Source: an uncultured Anaerolineae bacterium (GTDB taxonomy: Bacteria; Chloroflexota; Anaerolineae; Promineifilales; Promineifilaceae). Taken from it: a stretch of DNA of 32,823 bases. Shown piece by piece: positions 15,601 to 24,201 of the stretch. Made by a program: the position numbers and the translations under genes. The notes below the pieces were generated by a model. It did not search any database and was not told the DNA's origin. It saw only the letters and a program-made list of their open reading frames with translations. The stretch is taken from assembly GCA_937949915.1 (NCBI GenBank), contig CALECP010000016.1, positions 1 to 32,823 of the forward strand. Direction: 5' to 3'. How positions within the stretch are numbered: the first letter of the stretch is position 1; each line of letters starts with the position of its first letter.

Positions 15601-18600
15601 TGCTGTCTGTCGTGGCACAACTGTTATCCATACCCACTGTTTTGACGAGTGTGAAATCTGGCATGTCAACAGGGGTGGTAACTTCGACGGTAACTTCGGC
15701 CGAATCGGTGTCCGATACAGTCATCGTGAACGCAACAGTGTCTGTGACCATGCTGCCCGGTACACCGTCGATGCTGACGGTCACGGCGTTGCTGAATGCA
15801 ATATCGGCCGAGACAGTGATCACGTTTGTGAAGTCGGCCGCCACATCAGTCGCCGTACACGTGTACGAATCGCTGAAGCTTCCTAGACCGACATCGCCCG
15901 TAAAGTTGCCAGCCTCACAGCTTGGCGTTTGGGGATCGTTGATTGTCACGTTCTCAAACTGAATCGCACTTGTAAGGTAGTTGCTTGCTTCAATATCGAC
16001 TGTAAATGTCACATCGTCACCCGCCATCACATTTTGCGTATCGGGTGTTTTGCTTACGGTGATCTGTGGGTCAACCGTCATCGTACAGACAAATGTGATT
16101 GTCTCTCCGGCCGCGACATCCGCATACCATCCAAAGTTGGAAACGGTGATCAAAACATCGCCGGGGCCAATCGGTTCACCTGCGCCACCGTAACAGTAGG
16201 CGGCAATCCCAGCCATGCGATCATCGACACGCACCCGTGTATCAACACTGCTTACATTGGTGATGTAAACGGTGTAGGTCAACGTTGTGCCAACCATCTC
16301 TGATACTTTGTCGATCACAACGGTTGGTGTGACGGGGATGGTAACAGTGACAACATCTTGTGATGAGTTGGTGACGATGATCGTGTCGAATGTTGTATCA
16401 GAATCAGTATCGTCGTAGCCGACGATAGAACCCAGCACTTGATTGATCAGAACCGCGCTGGCTGTGATTTCGATGGTGTGTGTAACTGGTGCGCTGCCTG
16501 TTGGGATGCTTACGGGATTACTATTACATGGCAACGAGTCGCCCGGTTGTAAGTAGAGTCCGGCCGTCGTAAATCCACAAACACCTTCTGGATCGACTAT
16601 CTCCACAATCTCAATCACAACATCACCATCGTTGCCAATGTTGACATCGAACAAAGCGGGTGAGCCAGCGACAACAGAGGAGGTTTGCGCGGTTGTGGTG
16701 ATGATGACAGATGGGTCAACGGTTGCGCTCATCGTGTAGCTGACCACTTCCATTGGGGCGATGTCGGCCGTAATGGTGATCAAGTCCGTGTAAACCATGC
16801 CGTTGTACAGGAGCGGGGTGTTCGCCACATCGGTGATCAAGTAGGTTGCCGCAACGTCGCCGGTGTTGGTGACATAAACAGTGTACTCAATGCTGTTGCC
16901 GTTGAGCGTAGACACTTTTTCGATGTCGATGCCGGGAACAGGGGTAACATCGGTGGTGACAGTAGCCACATCGGTGCGCGTAATGCCGTCTGCTACCCAG
17001 TCGGCCGTATTGACCGTATCAGTTGTTACGCTGGCGGGGATGATGTAGGTAAACACAGCACCAGGCGCAAGGTCATAGGCGACATTGGTCAGACCAGTAT
17101 CGGCGATTTGGTCGTCGATCAGTGTGTGGTCGGTCAGCGTGATGTTGCCTGTGTTAGTAACTGTGTAGCAGTAGTAGACATTGGCGGCCGTGATCATGCC
17201 GGTTGTTGAGAATGAACCAGCCATGAAGCCTGCTTCAGCGGCCGTGGCTGTGCCATCGACTACATTGATGCCACTATAGGTGTAGTCAGCTAAGTTGAAC
17301 GTTGCGGAGGGGTTTGTCCCGCTCACACGATACGCCCAGCCGTCCAAGTACTCCCATGCTTCGCCGGTGCCATCAGTGTTGATGTCACCGAATGTGTCGA
17401 TCACAGTGCCGGACATGAACAGTTCGATGGCATCGTCGCCGTTAATCGCGGCCGCGCCTGTGGTGTAGACGTTGGCACTTGTGATGCCGTAGCTGCTCAA
17501 TGATGCTGCATCGGTCGCAACGTAGATGAAATCACCGGCCGCAACGGAAGCTGTGGGGAAAGTGAACTCTTCGCCGGTTGATCCGCCGCCATTATTGGCA
17601 GAACCGACACCGTACAGGCTGAGATCAGCAATCGCGTCAATCGCATACAGCTCGATCACTTTTGGCGTACCGCCCGATAATGGGCCATCGAGAACGGCCG
17701 TGATGAGCAAGCCAGACGCAGTTGTGTTGATCGTAGTCGGTTCGCCAGCCATCGCTTGTGCGGCCGTCAAGCCGAGAGTGTCGGCCGTCGCACAACTATT
17801 GTCAATACCCACTGTTTTGGTCAGCATGAAGTCTGGCATGTTAACAGTCGGTGGCGTGTATTCGTTCGTGATAGTACAGGTGGTGGTCATTCCGGCCGTC
17901 ACTTGTACGCCATTCCCATCACCCGCATCGCCACAAGAAGCACTCACTTGCTCCCAGTTCGTGGGCAAGTTTGTTTCGCTAAATGTGTATGTGCCAGAAA
18001 GCACGTCCGTCACCGTGACAGGCAGCGCACTGGTCAGATCAAATGTGCCGCCACCATTGACATCGTGTGTGATCTCGAATGCGGTGGTGTCGCTAACAGG
18101 ATCAGTTACTTTGACAAAGATAAGCGTTCCCGGCACAACAGGGGTGATGACAGTCACCATAGCCGAATCGCTATCGGTAATCGTCTCACTGAATGTCACC
18201 GTGTCAGAAACAACTGTTCCTGGAATGTCTGCCAAAGTCATCGGATCAATGATAGCTGCTTCGACAGTGTTGGTGAAGGCGATGTCGGCCGAAATCTCAA
18301 TCGTATTCGTAAAGCTGCTCGTTACATTGGTTGCCGAACAGGTATCTGGAATCGGGCCAAATGCACTAAAGCCTTGCGAACCAAGAATAAGTGGCACATT
18401 GCCGTTATCGCCCGTTTCGCATTGTGGGGTCGCGGGGTCAGATACGGTCACATTTTCAAATCGAACAGCGTTGAGGTCGTCGTTCGTGTTGTTGGTTGTC
18501 CCACTGATGTTGATCGTAAATGTGGCATCGTCACCGCTATTGATCATTTGGTCTGCATCTTTGCTAATGCCGATAAATGGATCGTAGGTGGCGACACAAA

Positions 18601-21600
18601 CGAACTGGATGCTATCACCGGCCGGAATCGTGTCGAAACCTGTGCGGCTAAAGCCCTGTACCTGATCTGCAGGCGCTGCATTGAGTGCGTCATCTCCTGC
18701 AATCACAGTATCATCTGGGCCGAGGCAGTAGTTGGCTTGGATACCGGTCATCTGGTCAGAAATACGAATAGTCGCATCGACAGTGCTGATATTTTCAACC
18801 GTGATCGTATAGGTCAATGTTGTGTCAATCAAAGTTGATTCTTTATCAATCGTGATCGTTGGGGTGACAACTTGGATGTTGGTTAGCGTACAGGTTGTGG
18901 TGATGCCGCCAGTAATCTGAACGCCAGTTTCGTCGCCACCTGTATTACAAACAACATTATCGAGATTGTAATCACCGTCATCTTCGCTAAATGTATATAA
19001 ACCGGCAACAACGTCAGTGACGGTGACGGGCATTCCACTGGTCAATGGGAATGAACCACCAACAGTGCCATCTGCCAATTCAACATCATGGGTGATGGTG
19101 AATACGGCCGAATCATCAACCGGATCGGTGATCTTCTCAAAAATAAGCGTACCGAATGAGCGTGTATTGGTGATGGTGACAACTGTTGTCATACCAGCCG
19201 TTACATCGATGTCGCCGACGACACCGTTGCTCAATGTGACTAGGTTATCTGCATCGAATGTGGCCGAGACCCCACTCAATAGCCAATCGGCCGATGGCAC
19301 TGTTTCTGTAAACGAATATGTACCGGATGGCACGTCTGTAATCGTGATGCTACCACCATCGGAAATCACCATTGGCATTGCGCCACTGATGTCTGTTGTG
19401 ATGGTGAATGCGTCTGTAGACCCGGCCGGAACAGTCACCTTATTAATCACAAGCGTTCCGCTCTCAACCGTTATAGGGACAGTCGCAGTATACGCATTGT
19501 TCGTATCGGTTATATCGTCCATCGTAGTGATAACAACCGTATTTGTAAGAATGTCACCTACTGTCGCCGTTGGATAGACTGTTGATGTGATTACAAATGA
19601 TGTAGCATCATTCGGGCCAAGATCGGGCAATACGAACTCGTATGTACCACCCATCGTTGTGAATGGCATAGATGCCCCTGTGATTTGGTAGAACGTGTCG
19701 ATAGGCGTATCTGTCACAGTGATGCCGTGCATGGTTGTGATAGCTGTCGTATTTGAGACTGTAACTGTCCAAATCACCTCATCCCCTGGCGAGGCAGGAT
19801 TTGGCGCGGCCGTCTTCTCGACCGTTACGTCAGGATGCTTTTCTTCGCAAACCGCCATCGTGAAAGCAGTCATACCACCCAGTGGCAATGAATTAGATTC
19901 TGAATTACCGGCTGCGTCAGTGTAAGCAATCGCCGAATATGCACTGTACCATGTGAACTGCGTCACATTGGAACCTGTTGGCACACCAAAATCATTGACA
20001 AATTCACCACTAGCTGATGATAATGCACCGCTTGCACTTTGTGGTTCAGGGGGATCCGATGGGTCAACTTGTGCATTTACAAAGTCTGCACCATACACAC
20101 CAGTTGCATAATTCCCACCATCAGCCGATGGTGACGTACCAAATACATTGCTACCAAACGTTGTTGGTGTGCCATTCCAGTCAATTGCTCCTGGTGTTAC
20201 GCCTGTTGCTGTACTCAAACCAGCCTCAATCGCACCATTACCAGCACCATTAACTGTTGCAAAACCGATTTCGTACCCTTCTGTCGAACCATTAACTGAA
20301 CTCCAATCAATTTCAAAACCATCTGCAACCATTTGCGCCTCAATGCCGTTGACAAATTGGAAGTCATACTTCGCATAAGACCAGTTTGCATTGTTCGGAT
20401 CGCCGTTAACATCTGTATCAACATTTTGGAAGAAACCGTAAGCATTACCAAAGTTTGGTGTACCGTTTTGGAACTGTGCGACTGTGTTACCTGTTCCATT
20501 TGAATTGGTCGCAAGGTGTTCTGCATCAACTACAGCCGTCACTGTTAAGATAATGTCAATGACACCGTCCTGCCCTTCAATATAAAGTCCTGTCACAGGA
20601 TCAAGCGTGAATACATCAAGCTGGTAGGGGCCGCCAAGACCCGCATCAACGGAGACACCTGTACCTGCACCTGCTGTTGCAGCGTCCCAACCCGCTTCAT
20701 TCATATCTACGTTGAATGTTTGGATGTCGTCAGTCAAACACCAAAGCATTTCGTATTCAACAGGAACATCAATCAAAACGGTCGCAGTAGACGTGTTGTC
20801 TGTTGTTGTGATGTCCCCTGTCGTGGTAATTTCTACTGTGTTCTGTGCAATTGTGCTTGCACTAATGCCTGCATCAATTGTTGAAACAATTACAATTGTT
20901 GCATCATCACCTGCATCGAATGGATTGATAACAATCGGGTTTGTTGTCGCGGCAATTGGTGCGCCATCAACTGTAATACTATCAACCGAGTACAGCGATA
21001 AATCAGGCGTTTCTGTAATCGTTACGCCATTTGTCGCTGTGATGTTATTTGTGTTCGAGATATAGATTGTCCACGTAACCACATCGCCTGGAGAGGCAGA
21101 GGTGGGTGTTACTGTTTTTGCAATACTCACATTTGGTTGTGGTGGTGGCGGTGGCTCAATTGTGTAGTCGGCTGTAGCACATGCTCCCGCCACTACGCCC
21201 ACATTGTCAAAACCTGCATAATCACTACCCCCATTTTGGTTAGCAACCAAATCAAAATCTACAGAGGTAATTCCGGGAAGTACTGTAATGTTGTACGTAA
21301 CCCAAGCACCCCCCGTCCCATTACCGCTACTTCCCGTGAATACAGGGACCTGATTGGTGCTTACTGTTCCCGTTGCGCCACCACTGTTATATGGAGCGGT
21401 TGCTTGGAAAAACAAATCATCGCCATTATCAAACGCTTCTACATAGTATGAAAAACTAATACATCCGCCACCAGCAGCAGGCATTGTTACACTGTTGAAA
21501 TCAAGAATATGATCTTGACTTGTTCCACCTGTTTGCCCAGCACTTTCGATGTCTCGGATGCCCCAGAAGCTACCGTCTCCGTCTGCATCGGCCGTCTGTG

Positions 21601-21808
21601 GTCCAATTGCGGTCACGATGTCAAATACATCGCTACCTGCTGTGTATTGAAAATTAGGTGTATAGCCCCATGTAGATGTGCCACCACCGAAGGTCTCTCC
21701 TTGTGGCACTTGGGCAAAAGCTGATGTCGGCATGAAAAGCCATGCAAACAGCAGCGCGAACAAGATCGGCACAACGGCCGAACATTTATCAATTCTTTGT
21801 TTAATCAT
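12614..21808 (-). CDS. Giant secreted DUF11-repeat surface protein, 3064 aa
   Basis: GGAG precedes the ATG at 21808. A signal peptide (to about residue 33, '...LFMPTSAFAQ') starts the protein. A beta-rich N-terminal domain follows, then a DUF11 domain (about 220-350, 'SIAKTVTPTSASPGDVVTWTIYISNT'). After it come an unassigned domain (about 355-650) with an 'NNANWSYAKYDFQFVNG' core, further DUF11 domains and prealbumin-like 'GTLVINKVTVP' domains. Two ExeM/NucH-type lamin-tail domains lie at about 1363-1530 and 2093-2257. Five tandem ~112-aa units (about 2352-2915) each have 'KTVGT...C...VYYCYTVTNTG'. An SdrD-B-like domain ('NQLWSEVNGNAIYEPGLDVPIAGVVVYLSD') precedes a C-terminal hydrophobic helix and RRRA. 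No LPXTG is seen. It is probably an adhesin or cell-surface fibre; that role is inferred. Confidence 0.88.
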   Translation of the reverse strand: MIKQRIDKCSAVVPILFALLFAWLFMPTSAFAQVPQGETFGGGTSTWGYTPNFQYTAGSDVFDIVTAIGPQTADADGDGSFWGIRDIESAGQTGGTSQDHILDFNSVTMPAAGGGCISFSYYVEAFDNGDDLFFQATAPYNSGGATGTVSTNQVPVFTGSSGNGTGGAWVTYNITVLPGITSVDFDLVANQNGGSDYAGFDNVGVVAGACATADYTIEPPPPPQPNVSIAKTVTPTSASPGDVVTWTIYISNTNNITATNGVTITETPDLSLYSVDSITVDGAPIAATTNPIVINPFDAGDDATIVIVSTIDAGISASTIAQNTVEITTTGDITTTDNTSTATVLIDVPVEYEMLWCLTDDIQTFNVDMNEAGWDAATAGAGTGVSVDAGLGGPYQLDVFTLDPVTGLYIEGQDGVIDIILTVTAVVDAEHLATNSNGTGNTVAQFQNGTPNFGNAYGFFQNVDTDVNGDPNNANWSYAKYDFQFVNGIEAQMVADGFEIDWSSVNGSTEGYEIGFATVNGAGNGAIEAGLSTATGVTPGAIDWNGTPTTFGSNVFGTSPSADGGNYATGVYGADFVNAQVDPSDPPEPQSASGALSSASGEFVNDFGVPTGSNVTQFTWYSAYSAIAYTDAAGNSESNSLPLGGMTAFTMAVCEEKHPDVTVEKTAAPNPASPGDEVIWTVTVSNTTAITTMHGITVTDTPIDTFYQITGASMPFTTMGGTYEFVLPDLGPNDATSFVITSTVYPTATVGDILTNTVVITTMDDITDTNNAYTATVPITVESGTLVINKVTVPAGSTDAFTITTDISGAMPMVISDGGSITITDVPSGTYSFTETVPSADWLLSGVSATFDADNLVTLSNGVVGDIDVTAGMTTVVTITNTRSFGTLIFEKITDPVDDSAVFTITHDVELADGTVGGSFPLTSGMPVTVTDVVAGLYTFSEDDGDYNLDNVVCNTGGDETGVQITGGITTTCTLTNIQVVTPTITIDKESTLIDTTLTYTITVENISTVDATIRISDQMTGIQANYCLGPDDTVIAGDDALNAAPADQVQGFSRTGFDTIPAGDSIQFVCVATYDPFIGISKDADQMINSGDDATFTINISGTTNNTNDDLNAVRFENVTVSDPATPQCETGDNGNVPLILGSQGFSAFGPIPDTCSATNVTSSFTNTIEISADIAFTNTVEAAIIDPMTLADIPGTVVSDTVTFSETITDSDSAMVTVITPVVPGTLIFVKVTDPVSDTTAFEITHDVNGGGTFDLTSALPVTVTDVLSGTYTFSETNLPTNWEQVSASCGDAGDGNGVQVTAGMTTTCTITNEYTPPTVNMPDFMLTKTVGIDNSCATADTLGLTAAQAMAGEPTTINTTASGLLITAVLDGPLSGGTPKVIELYAIDAIADLSLYGVGSANNGGGSTGEEFTFPTASVAAGDFIYVATDAASLSSYGITSANVYTTGAAAINGDDAIELFMSGTVIDTFGDINTDGTGEAWEYLDGWAYRVSGTNPSATFNLADYTYSGINVVDGTATAAEAGFMAGSFSTTGMITAANVYYCYTVTNTGNITLTDHTLIDDQIADTGLTNVAYDLAPGAVFTYIIPASVTTDTVNTADWVADGITRTDVATVTTDVTPVPGIDIEKVSTLNGNSIEYTVYVTNTGDVAATYLITDVANTPLLYNGMVYTDLITITADIAPMEVVSYTMSATVDPSVIITTTAQTSSVVAGSPALFDVNIGNDGDVVIEIVEIVDPEGVCGFTTAGLYLQPGDSLPCNSNPVSIPTGSAPVTHTIEITASAVLINQVLGSIVGYDDTDSDTTFDTIIVTNSSQDVVTVTIPVTPTVVIDKVSEMVGTTLTYTVYITNVSSVDTRVRVDDRMAGIAAYCYGGAGEPIGPGDVLITVSNFGWYADVAAGETITFVCTMTVDPQITVSKTPDTQNVMAGDDVTFTVDIEASNYLTSAIQFENVTINDPQTPSCEAGNFTGDVGLGSFSDSYTCTATDVAADFTNVITVSADIAFSNAVTVSIDGVPGSMVTDTVAFTMTVSDTDSAEVTVEVTTPVDMPDFTLVKTVGMDNSCATTDSIMLTEAQAMAGEPMTITTAGSGLMIVGVLDGPLSGGTPKVIELYAIDAIADLSMYAIESANNGGTPDVANGFVLTGTASAGQTLYVASDAVEFANFFGFAPDFVTGEANINGDDAIVLYSNGVIVDAFGAVGTDGTGEAWEHTDGWAYRMNGASPSMTFNLNDWTFSGTDALDGTAVVGDSAYGTGSFSTTGMMTAANVFYCYTVTNTGNVTLTNHTLVDDQIADTGLTDVGYDLVPGAVFTYVIATSITTDTVNTADWIADGITRTDMATVTIEVETVVEPNPSIALTKTVGTEAGVCASTDDILVEAGTTVYYCYTVTNTGDITLSVHDLDDDVLGGLLAGFSYDLAPGASVSTVDAGAMITMTAEMDVMNTAIWTADGITATDTANVTVFRNEPAISLVKTVGTDMDACASTDDITVQEGTTVYYCYTVTNIGDITLSTHALTDDILGDLFDGVAYDLAVGESASTVGLGVMVSSTMTADTMNTAVWTADGVTATATANVNVTPNMPSISLVKTVGTDANACASTDDITVDEGTMVYYCYTVTNTGNVILSSHDLDDDVLGELFTGLAYDLAPGASVSTVDAGVMVTMTAAMDVMNTAIWTADGVTASDTANVNVTPNMPSISLVKTVGTEAGTCASTDNILVEAGTTVYYCYTVTNTGNVTLSSHDLDDDVLGELFAGLAYDLAPGASVSTVDAGVMVSSMIDVDTMNTAIWTADGITASDMANVMVYRNEPAISLLKTVGTDMDACATTTDITVDEGTTVYYCYTVTNTGNVTLSTHALTDDVLGDLFAGVAYDLVPGESASTVGLGVVVSSTMMADTMNTAIWTADGITATAAANVNVNPLGTIGNQLWSEVNGNAIYEPGLDVPIAGVVVYLSDLAGNVISTTTNANGRYSFTGLPLQTYIVSIDTSTLPDDKRGYEIDANPDNDGNNSATVDLTAGNISDLTQDFSFAAPTAVGLANAGINTATAQMMTLLFAATMLLATWIVRRRA
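13065..14755 (-). repeat. Five tandem ~336-bp coding repeats
   Basis: Near-identical units begin at about 14755, 14417, 14082, 13737 and 13402. Each encodes ~112 residues: 'SISLVKTVGT', a Cys in 'ACASTDDI', 'VYYCYTVTNTG', 'DDDVLGELF', 'AYDLAPGASVSTV' and 'MNTAIWTADGIT'. Units starting NEPAISL and NMPSISL differ in blocks, which suggests unequal crossing-over or gene conversion. Confidence 0.85.
15040..15530 (-). repeat. Second copy of lamin-tail (ExeM/NucH-type) domain
   Basis: Codes for 'VLDGPLSGGTPKVIELYAID', 'FFGFAPDFVTGEANINGDDAIVLYSNG' and 'GTDGTGEAWEHTDGWAYRMNG', the pattern of the lamin-tail domain found in ExeM/NucH extracellular nucleases. No nuclease domain is attached. It is a paralogue of 17220-17720; the flanking 'PDFxLxKTVG...AQAMAGEP' and 'AANVxYCYTVTNTG' segments are duplicated too. 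Confidence 0.7.
17220..17720 (-). repeat. First copy of lamin-tail (ExeM/NucH-type) domain
   Basis: Codes for 'VLDGPLSGGTPKVIELYAID', 'SANNGGGSTGEEFTFP', 'INGDDAIELFMSG' and 'GDINTDGTGEAWEYLDGWAYRVSG'. These blocks match the N-terminal lamin-tail domain of ExeM/NucH-like proteins. The DNA around 17640-17700 is nearly identical to that around 15445-15525 in the second copy. Confidence 0.7.
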
Positions 21809-22470
21809 ATTTTGTTATCTCCATATCCTCTGTTTCTTTGAAAGCAACATTGGTAGGTTTGAGAATATTTTTCTCCGATCCTTACTTGGAATGAAGTCAG
21901 CTATACGGCCGACAAACAATCTCCATACAAACGACAGCAAAACTGTTTTGTAAACGGCATACCAAACACAACACCATCAACAAAACAAGAACAAAACAAC
22001 ATTTATCTCCTTGCGATGCGCGAAAAGCGCAACGATGTGTCTCTCAGTATGGAGACGACACAATGCGATTAATCCGTCCGATTGTCCTTATCTGTGTGCA
22101 GCTCGCTCCCCATCTCTCGATAAAAGTTCTCCCAAAGAAGCTCTGCACATTATTCACCTGTTCTCCACTGTCTGTCTCTTGCCCAGTACCACAATACCAC
22201 AACAAGAATGTTTGCCCATAAAGTAACGCGCAACATTTTGTTAATAAATTGTTAACAAAATGTAAAAAAAGAAAGCGGTGAAAAAGGTATACAATGGCAG
22301 CAAATGTACATTGTGAAAACTATCCAGTGATCGCTTTCGTCAATCGAAATCATCGCTATTTTTTAGGCGCAAGCATCGCCAAACGGCAACATCTTCGTTT
22401 CCGGGAAATGTTGCAACCAGTCATCCAATTCAGCTATGAACAGCATGAAACGAACAATCAGCTACAAACC
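21809..22470. other. Long intergenic region between giant gene and menC
   Basis: These 660 bp separate two divergent genes. Visible elements are the GGAG ribosome binding site of the giant gene, a 13-nt palindrome CAAAAC-T-GTTTTG at 21938-21950, and the 12-bp inverted repeat at 22233-22263 listed separately. The frame of menC is open back to an ATG at 22294, but the 59 extra residues do not look like the enolase-family N-terminus. A small plus-strand frame at 22011-22226 has no coding features. Confidence 0.5.
22233..22263. promoter_or_regulatory. Perfect 12-bp inverted repeat, possible operator
   Basis: ACATTTTGTTAA (22233-22244), a 7-nt spacer and TTAACAAAATGT (22252-22263). The AT-rich stem is too weak for a terminator, and the form suits a dimeric repressor site. 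A TATACA box at 22288-22293 lies 25 bp beyond it towards menC. Confidence 0.5.
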
Positions 22471-23580
22471 ATGCAAATCGAAAAAATAGACCTGCATACC
22501 ATCGCGCTCCCCCTTGTGCATCCCTTTCGCACCAGCACGGGCAGCGAAACAGAGCGCACATGTATTTTGGTCGCCGTCCATAGCGGCGGCATCACCGGTT
22601 GGGGCGAGTGCGTGGCGATGCGTACACCCGACTATTCGGCCGAAACAGTCATCACCGCCCACACCATGCTCACCCGCCACATCATCCCCCGCCTACTGCA
22701 CAGCCCTATCAGCCATCCCAGCGATGTCACCACTCTCCTACGCCCAGTACGTGGCAATCCGATGGCAAAAGCAGGCATCGAATGCGCCCTCTGGGATTGG
22801 TTTGCCCAGCAGCAGGGTGTGCCACTGTCCGCGCTCATCGGCGGTGTCCGGCCGCGTGTTCCCGTCGGGGTCAGTATCGGCATCCAGCCCACCATCGAGC
22901 AATTGTTAGCACGAGTCGGCCGTTTTGTAGACCAAGGGTATCAGCGCGTCAAATTAAAAATAAAACCGGGGTGGGACATGGGGCCGTTAGCGGCCGTTCG
23001 TCACGCATTTCCCCACATCGCGCTCATGGTCGATGCCAATTCGGCATACACCCACGCCGATAGCCGCCATCTCAAGCAGCTAGATGCGTTTGATTTGCTG
23101 ATGGTCGAACAGCCATTTGCGTACAACGATTTTGTCGATCACGCCCATTTACAAAAACAGATCAGCACCCCCGTCTGCCTAGACGAAAGCATCGACAGCC
23201 CGGCCGCCATGTCTACCGCTATCGCCCTCGGTGCGTGTCAGGTCGTCAACGTCAAAGTCGGCCGGGTCGGCGGCATCACCAACTTGCTCGCTATCCATCA
23301 ACAATGTGAGCAAAACGGGATCGCGCTCTGGTGTGGCGGCATGTTAGAAACAGGGATCGGCCGCGCCACCAACATCCATCTTGCCGCGCTCCCCGCCTTC
23401 ACCCTCCCCGGCGACATCTCCGCCACCGACCGCTACTTCCGCCCAGACATCGCCACACCCCCATTCATCCTCAACCCAGACAGCACGATGAGCGTCCCCA
23501 CCACCCCCGGCATCGGTGTCACACTTGATCATGCACGATTGGCGGCCGTGCAGATCGACCATCAGGCATTTGCTAACTAG
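22471..23580 (+). CDS. menC: o-Succinylbenzoate synthase / N-acylamino-acid racemase family (MenC-like)
   Basis: This 369-residue enolase-superfamily enzyme fits the MenC/NAAAR branch, whose OSBS members convert SHCHC to o-succinylbenzoate in menaquinone synthesis. Metal ligands are D188 ('VDANSAY'), E213 ('EQPFAYND') and D238 ('CLDESI'). The catalytic lysines are K163 in 'KLKIKPGWD' and K262 in 'NVKVGRVGGI'. 'CGGMLETGIGRATNIHLAALPxFTLPGDISATDRYF' is the diagnostic C-terminal block of this subfamily. The start at 22471 gives the standard length and N-terminus 'MQIEKIDLHTIALPLVHPFRTS', although it lacks a Shine-Dalgarno. No other men gene is nearby, so a racemase or promiscuous role remains possible. 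Confidence 0.88.
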   Translation: MQIEKIDLHTIALPLVHPFRTSTGSETERTCILVAVHSGGITGWGECVAMRTPDYSAETVITAHTMLTRHIIPRLLHSPISHPSDVTTLLRPVRGNPMAKAGIECALWDWFAQQQGVPLSALIGGVRPRVPVGVSIGIQPTIEQLLARVGRFVDQGYQRVKLKIKPGWDMGPLAAVRHAFPHIALMVDANSAYTHADSRHLKQLDAFDLLMVEQPFAYNDFVDHAHLQKQISTPVCLDESIDSPAAMSTAIALGACQVVNVKVGRVGGITNLLAIHQQCEQNGIALWCGGMLETGIGRATNIHLAALPAFTLPGDISATDRYFRPDIATPPFILNPDSTMSVPTTPGIGVTLDHARLAAVQIDHQAFAN

Positions 23581-23671
23581 CAAGTCAGCATTTCAGCTTA
23601 TCAGCAAAAAAACAGTTATCTGAGCAATGATGAGGGTTGACGCTATCCCCCCAGAGGGAAAAATAGAGATC

Positions 23672-23699
23672 AAAAAAGCCTTATCCATAGATAAGGCTT
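23672..23699 (-). terminator. Intrinsic terminator of tRNA-His
   Basis: Read on the minus strand, AAGCCTTAT and ATAAGGCTT pair around a 6-nt loop and are followed by a run of Ts (23672-23677 as As on the plus strand). It lies a few bases after the CCA end of the tRNA. Confidence 0.9.
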
Positions 23700-23704
23700 C
23701 TTCA

Positions 23705-23781
23705 TGGGGCGAGTGGTGGGAATTGAACCCACGATCTCCTGGGCCACAACCAGGCGCGATAACCCCTTCGCCACACCCGCC
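23705..23781 (-). tRNA. tRNA-His (anticodon GUG)
   Basis: A full cloverleaf can be drawn on the minus strand. The acceptor is GCGGGTG/CACTCGC with one G-U pair. The anticodon stem CCTGG/CCAGG encloses loop TTGTGGC with anticodon GTG. The T-arm is GTGGG-TTCAATT-CCCAC. An extra G at position -1 (23781) faces discriminator C73, the identity pair for histidyl-tRNA synthetase. CCA is encoded (23705-23707). It is a single gene with its own terminator. Confidence 0.97.
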
Positions 23782-23826
23782 ACGAGTGTCTGTTTCATCA
23801 ACAGAGTGCAAATCGTATCATAACAG

Positions 23827-24201
23827 CTATGTCAAATCAAGCCAATCGTTGTCGTCATCGTCCCCTTCTACCAGTTCTTGCTCGATCAACGGATTGTGCA
23901 ACCATAAATTGAGTACAACCCCCTCATCTACCTCACTGAGACGGAGCGCAACGACATCAACTTGCTGGCGCAAGCGCATATCGTCAGGGTAATCAAGCTG
24001 CACTTTGCGACCGTCTCGCCACGCCTGCACACAACGGTCACGAATATCATGACCATTTCCTGTCCGCAATTGACAAAACGCGATCTCACTGGGTTCAGGT
24101 GTCTGATAAATGCCCCAATTCCAACGGTGGACATCTTCCCGAAAATCAGGGGTTGGTCCTTCGATAATCGTAATCAGTTCCGGTTCTCTTTCCATAACCA
24201 T
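23827..24201 (-). CDS. Conserved-looking small protein of unknown function
   Basis: This is a 124-residue soluble protein with no signal peptide, no membrane segment and no domain I recognise. Features are 'TPDFREDVHRWNWGIYQTPEPSEIAFCQLRTGNG', a middle 'RDRCVQAWRDGRKVQLDYPDDMRLRQQVDVVALRLS' and a very acidic tail 'EGDDDDNDWLDLT'. The balanced composition and lack of stops suggest a real gene. Start is ATG at 24201, or ATG at 24195 if the TAACAT box at about 14 nt before it drives a leaderless message. It is transcribed with the tRNA-His gene (45 bp further on) on the same strand. Confidence 0.6.
   Translation of the reverse strand: MVMEREPELITIIEGPTPDFREDVHRWNWGIYQTPEPSEIAFCQLRTGNGHDIRDRCVQAWRDGRKVQLDYPDDMRLRQQVDVVALRLSEVDEGVVLNLWLHNPLIEQELVEGDDDDNDWLDLT

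Noticed and set aside
17526-18838. Two plus-strand open frames of more than 350 codons antisense to the giant gene
   Set aside because: They are mirror frames of Thr/Val/Asp-rich repetitive coding DNA, with no domain, no ribosome binding site and biased composition.
12614-21808. Frameshifted or fused genes in the giant reading frame
   Set aside because: The frame is continuous from a signal peptide to a C-terminal anchor, with one strong terminator after it and consistent domain order.
22011-22226. Small plus-strand frame of 71 codons between the giant gene and menC
   Set aside because: No ribosome binding site, no recognisable motif, and unusual Cys/Ser/Pro composition for this window.
22294-22470. 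59-residue N-terminal extension of the MenC-like protein
   Set aside because: The family starts at MQIEKIDL (22471); the extension has no similarity pattern and would make the protein longer than usual. I could not exclude it by ribosome-binding-site strength.
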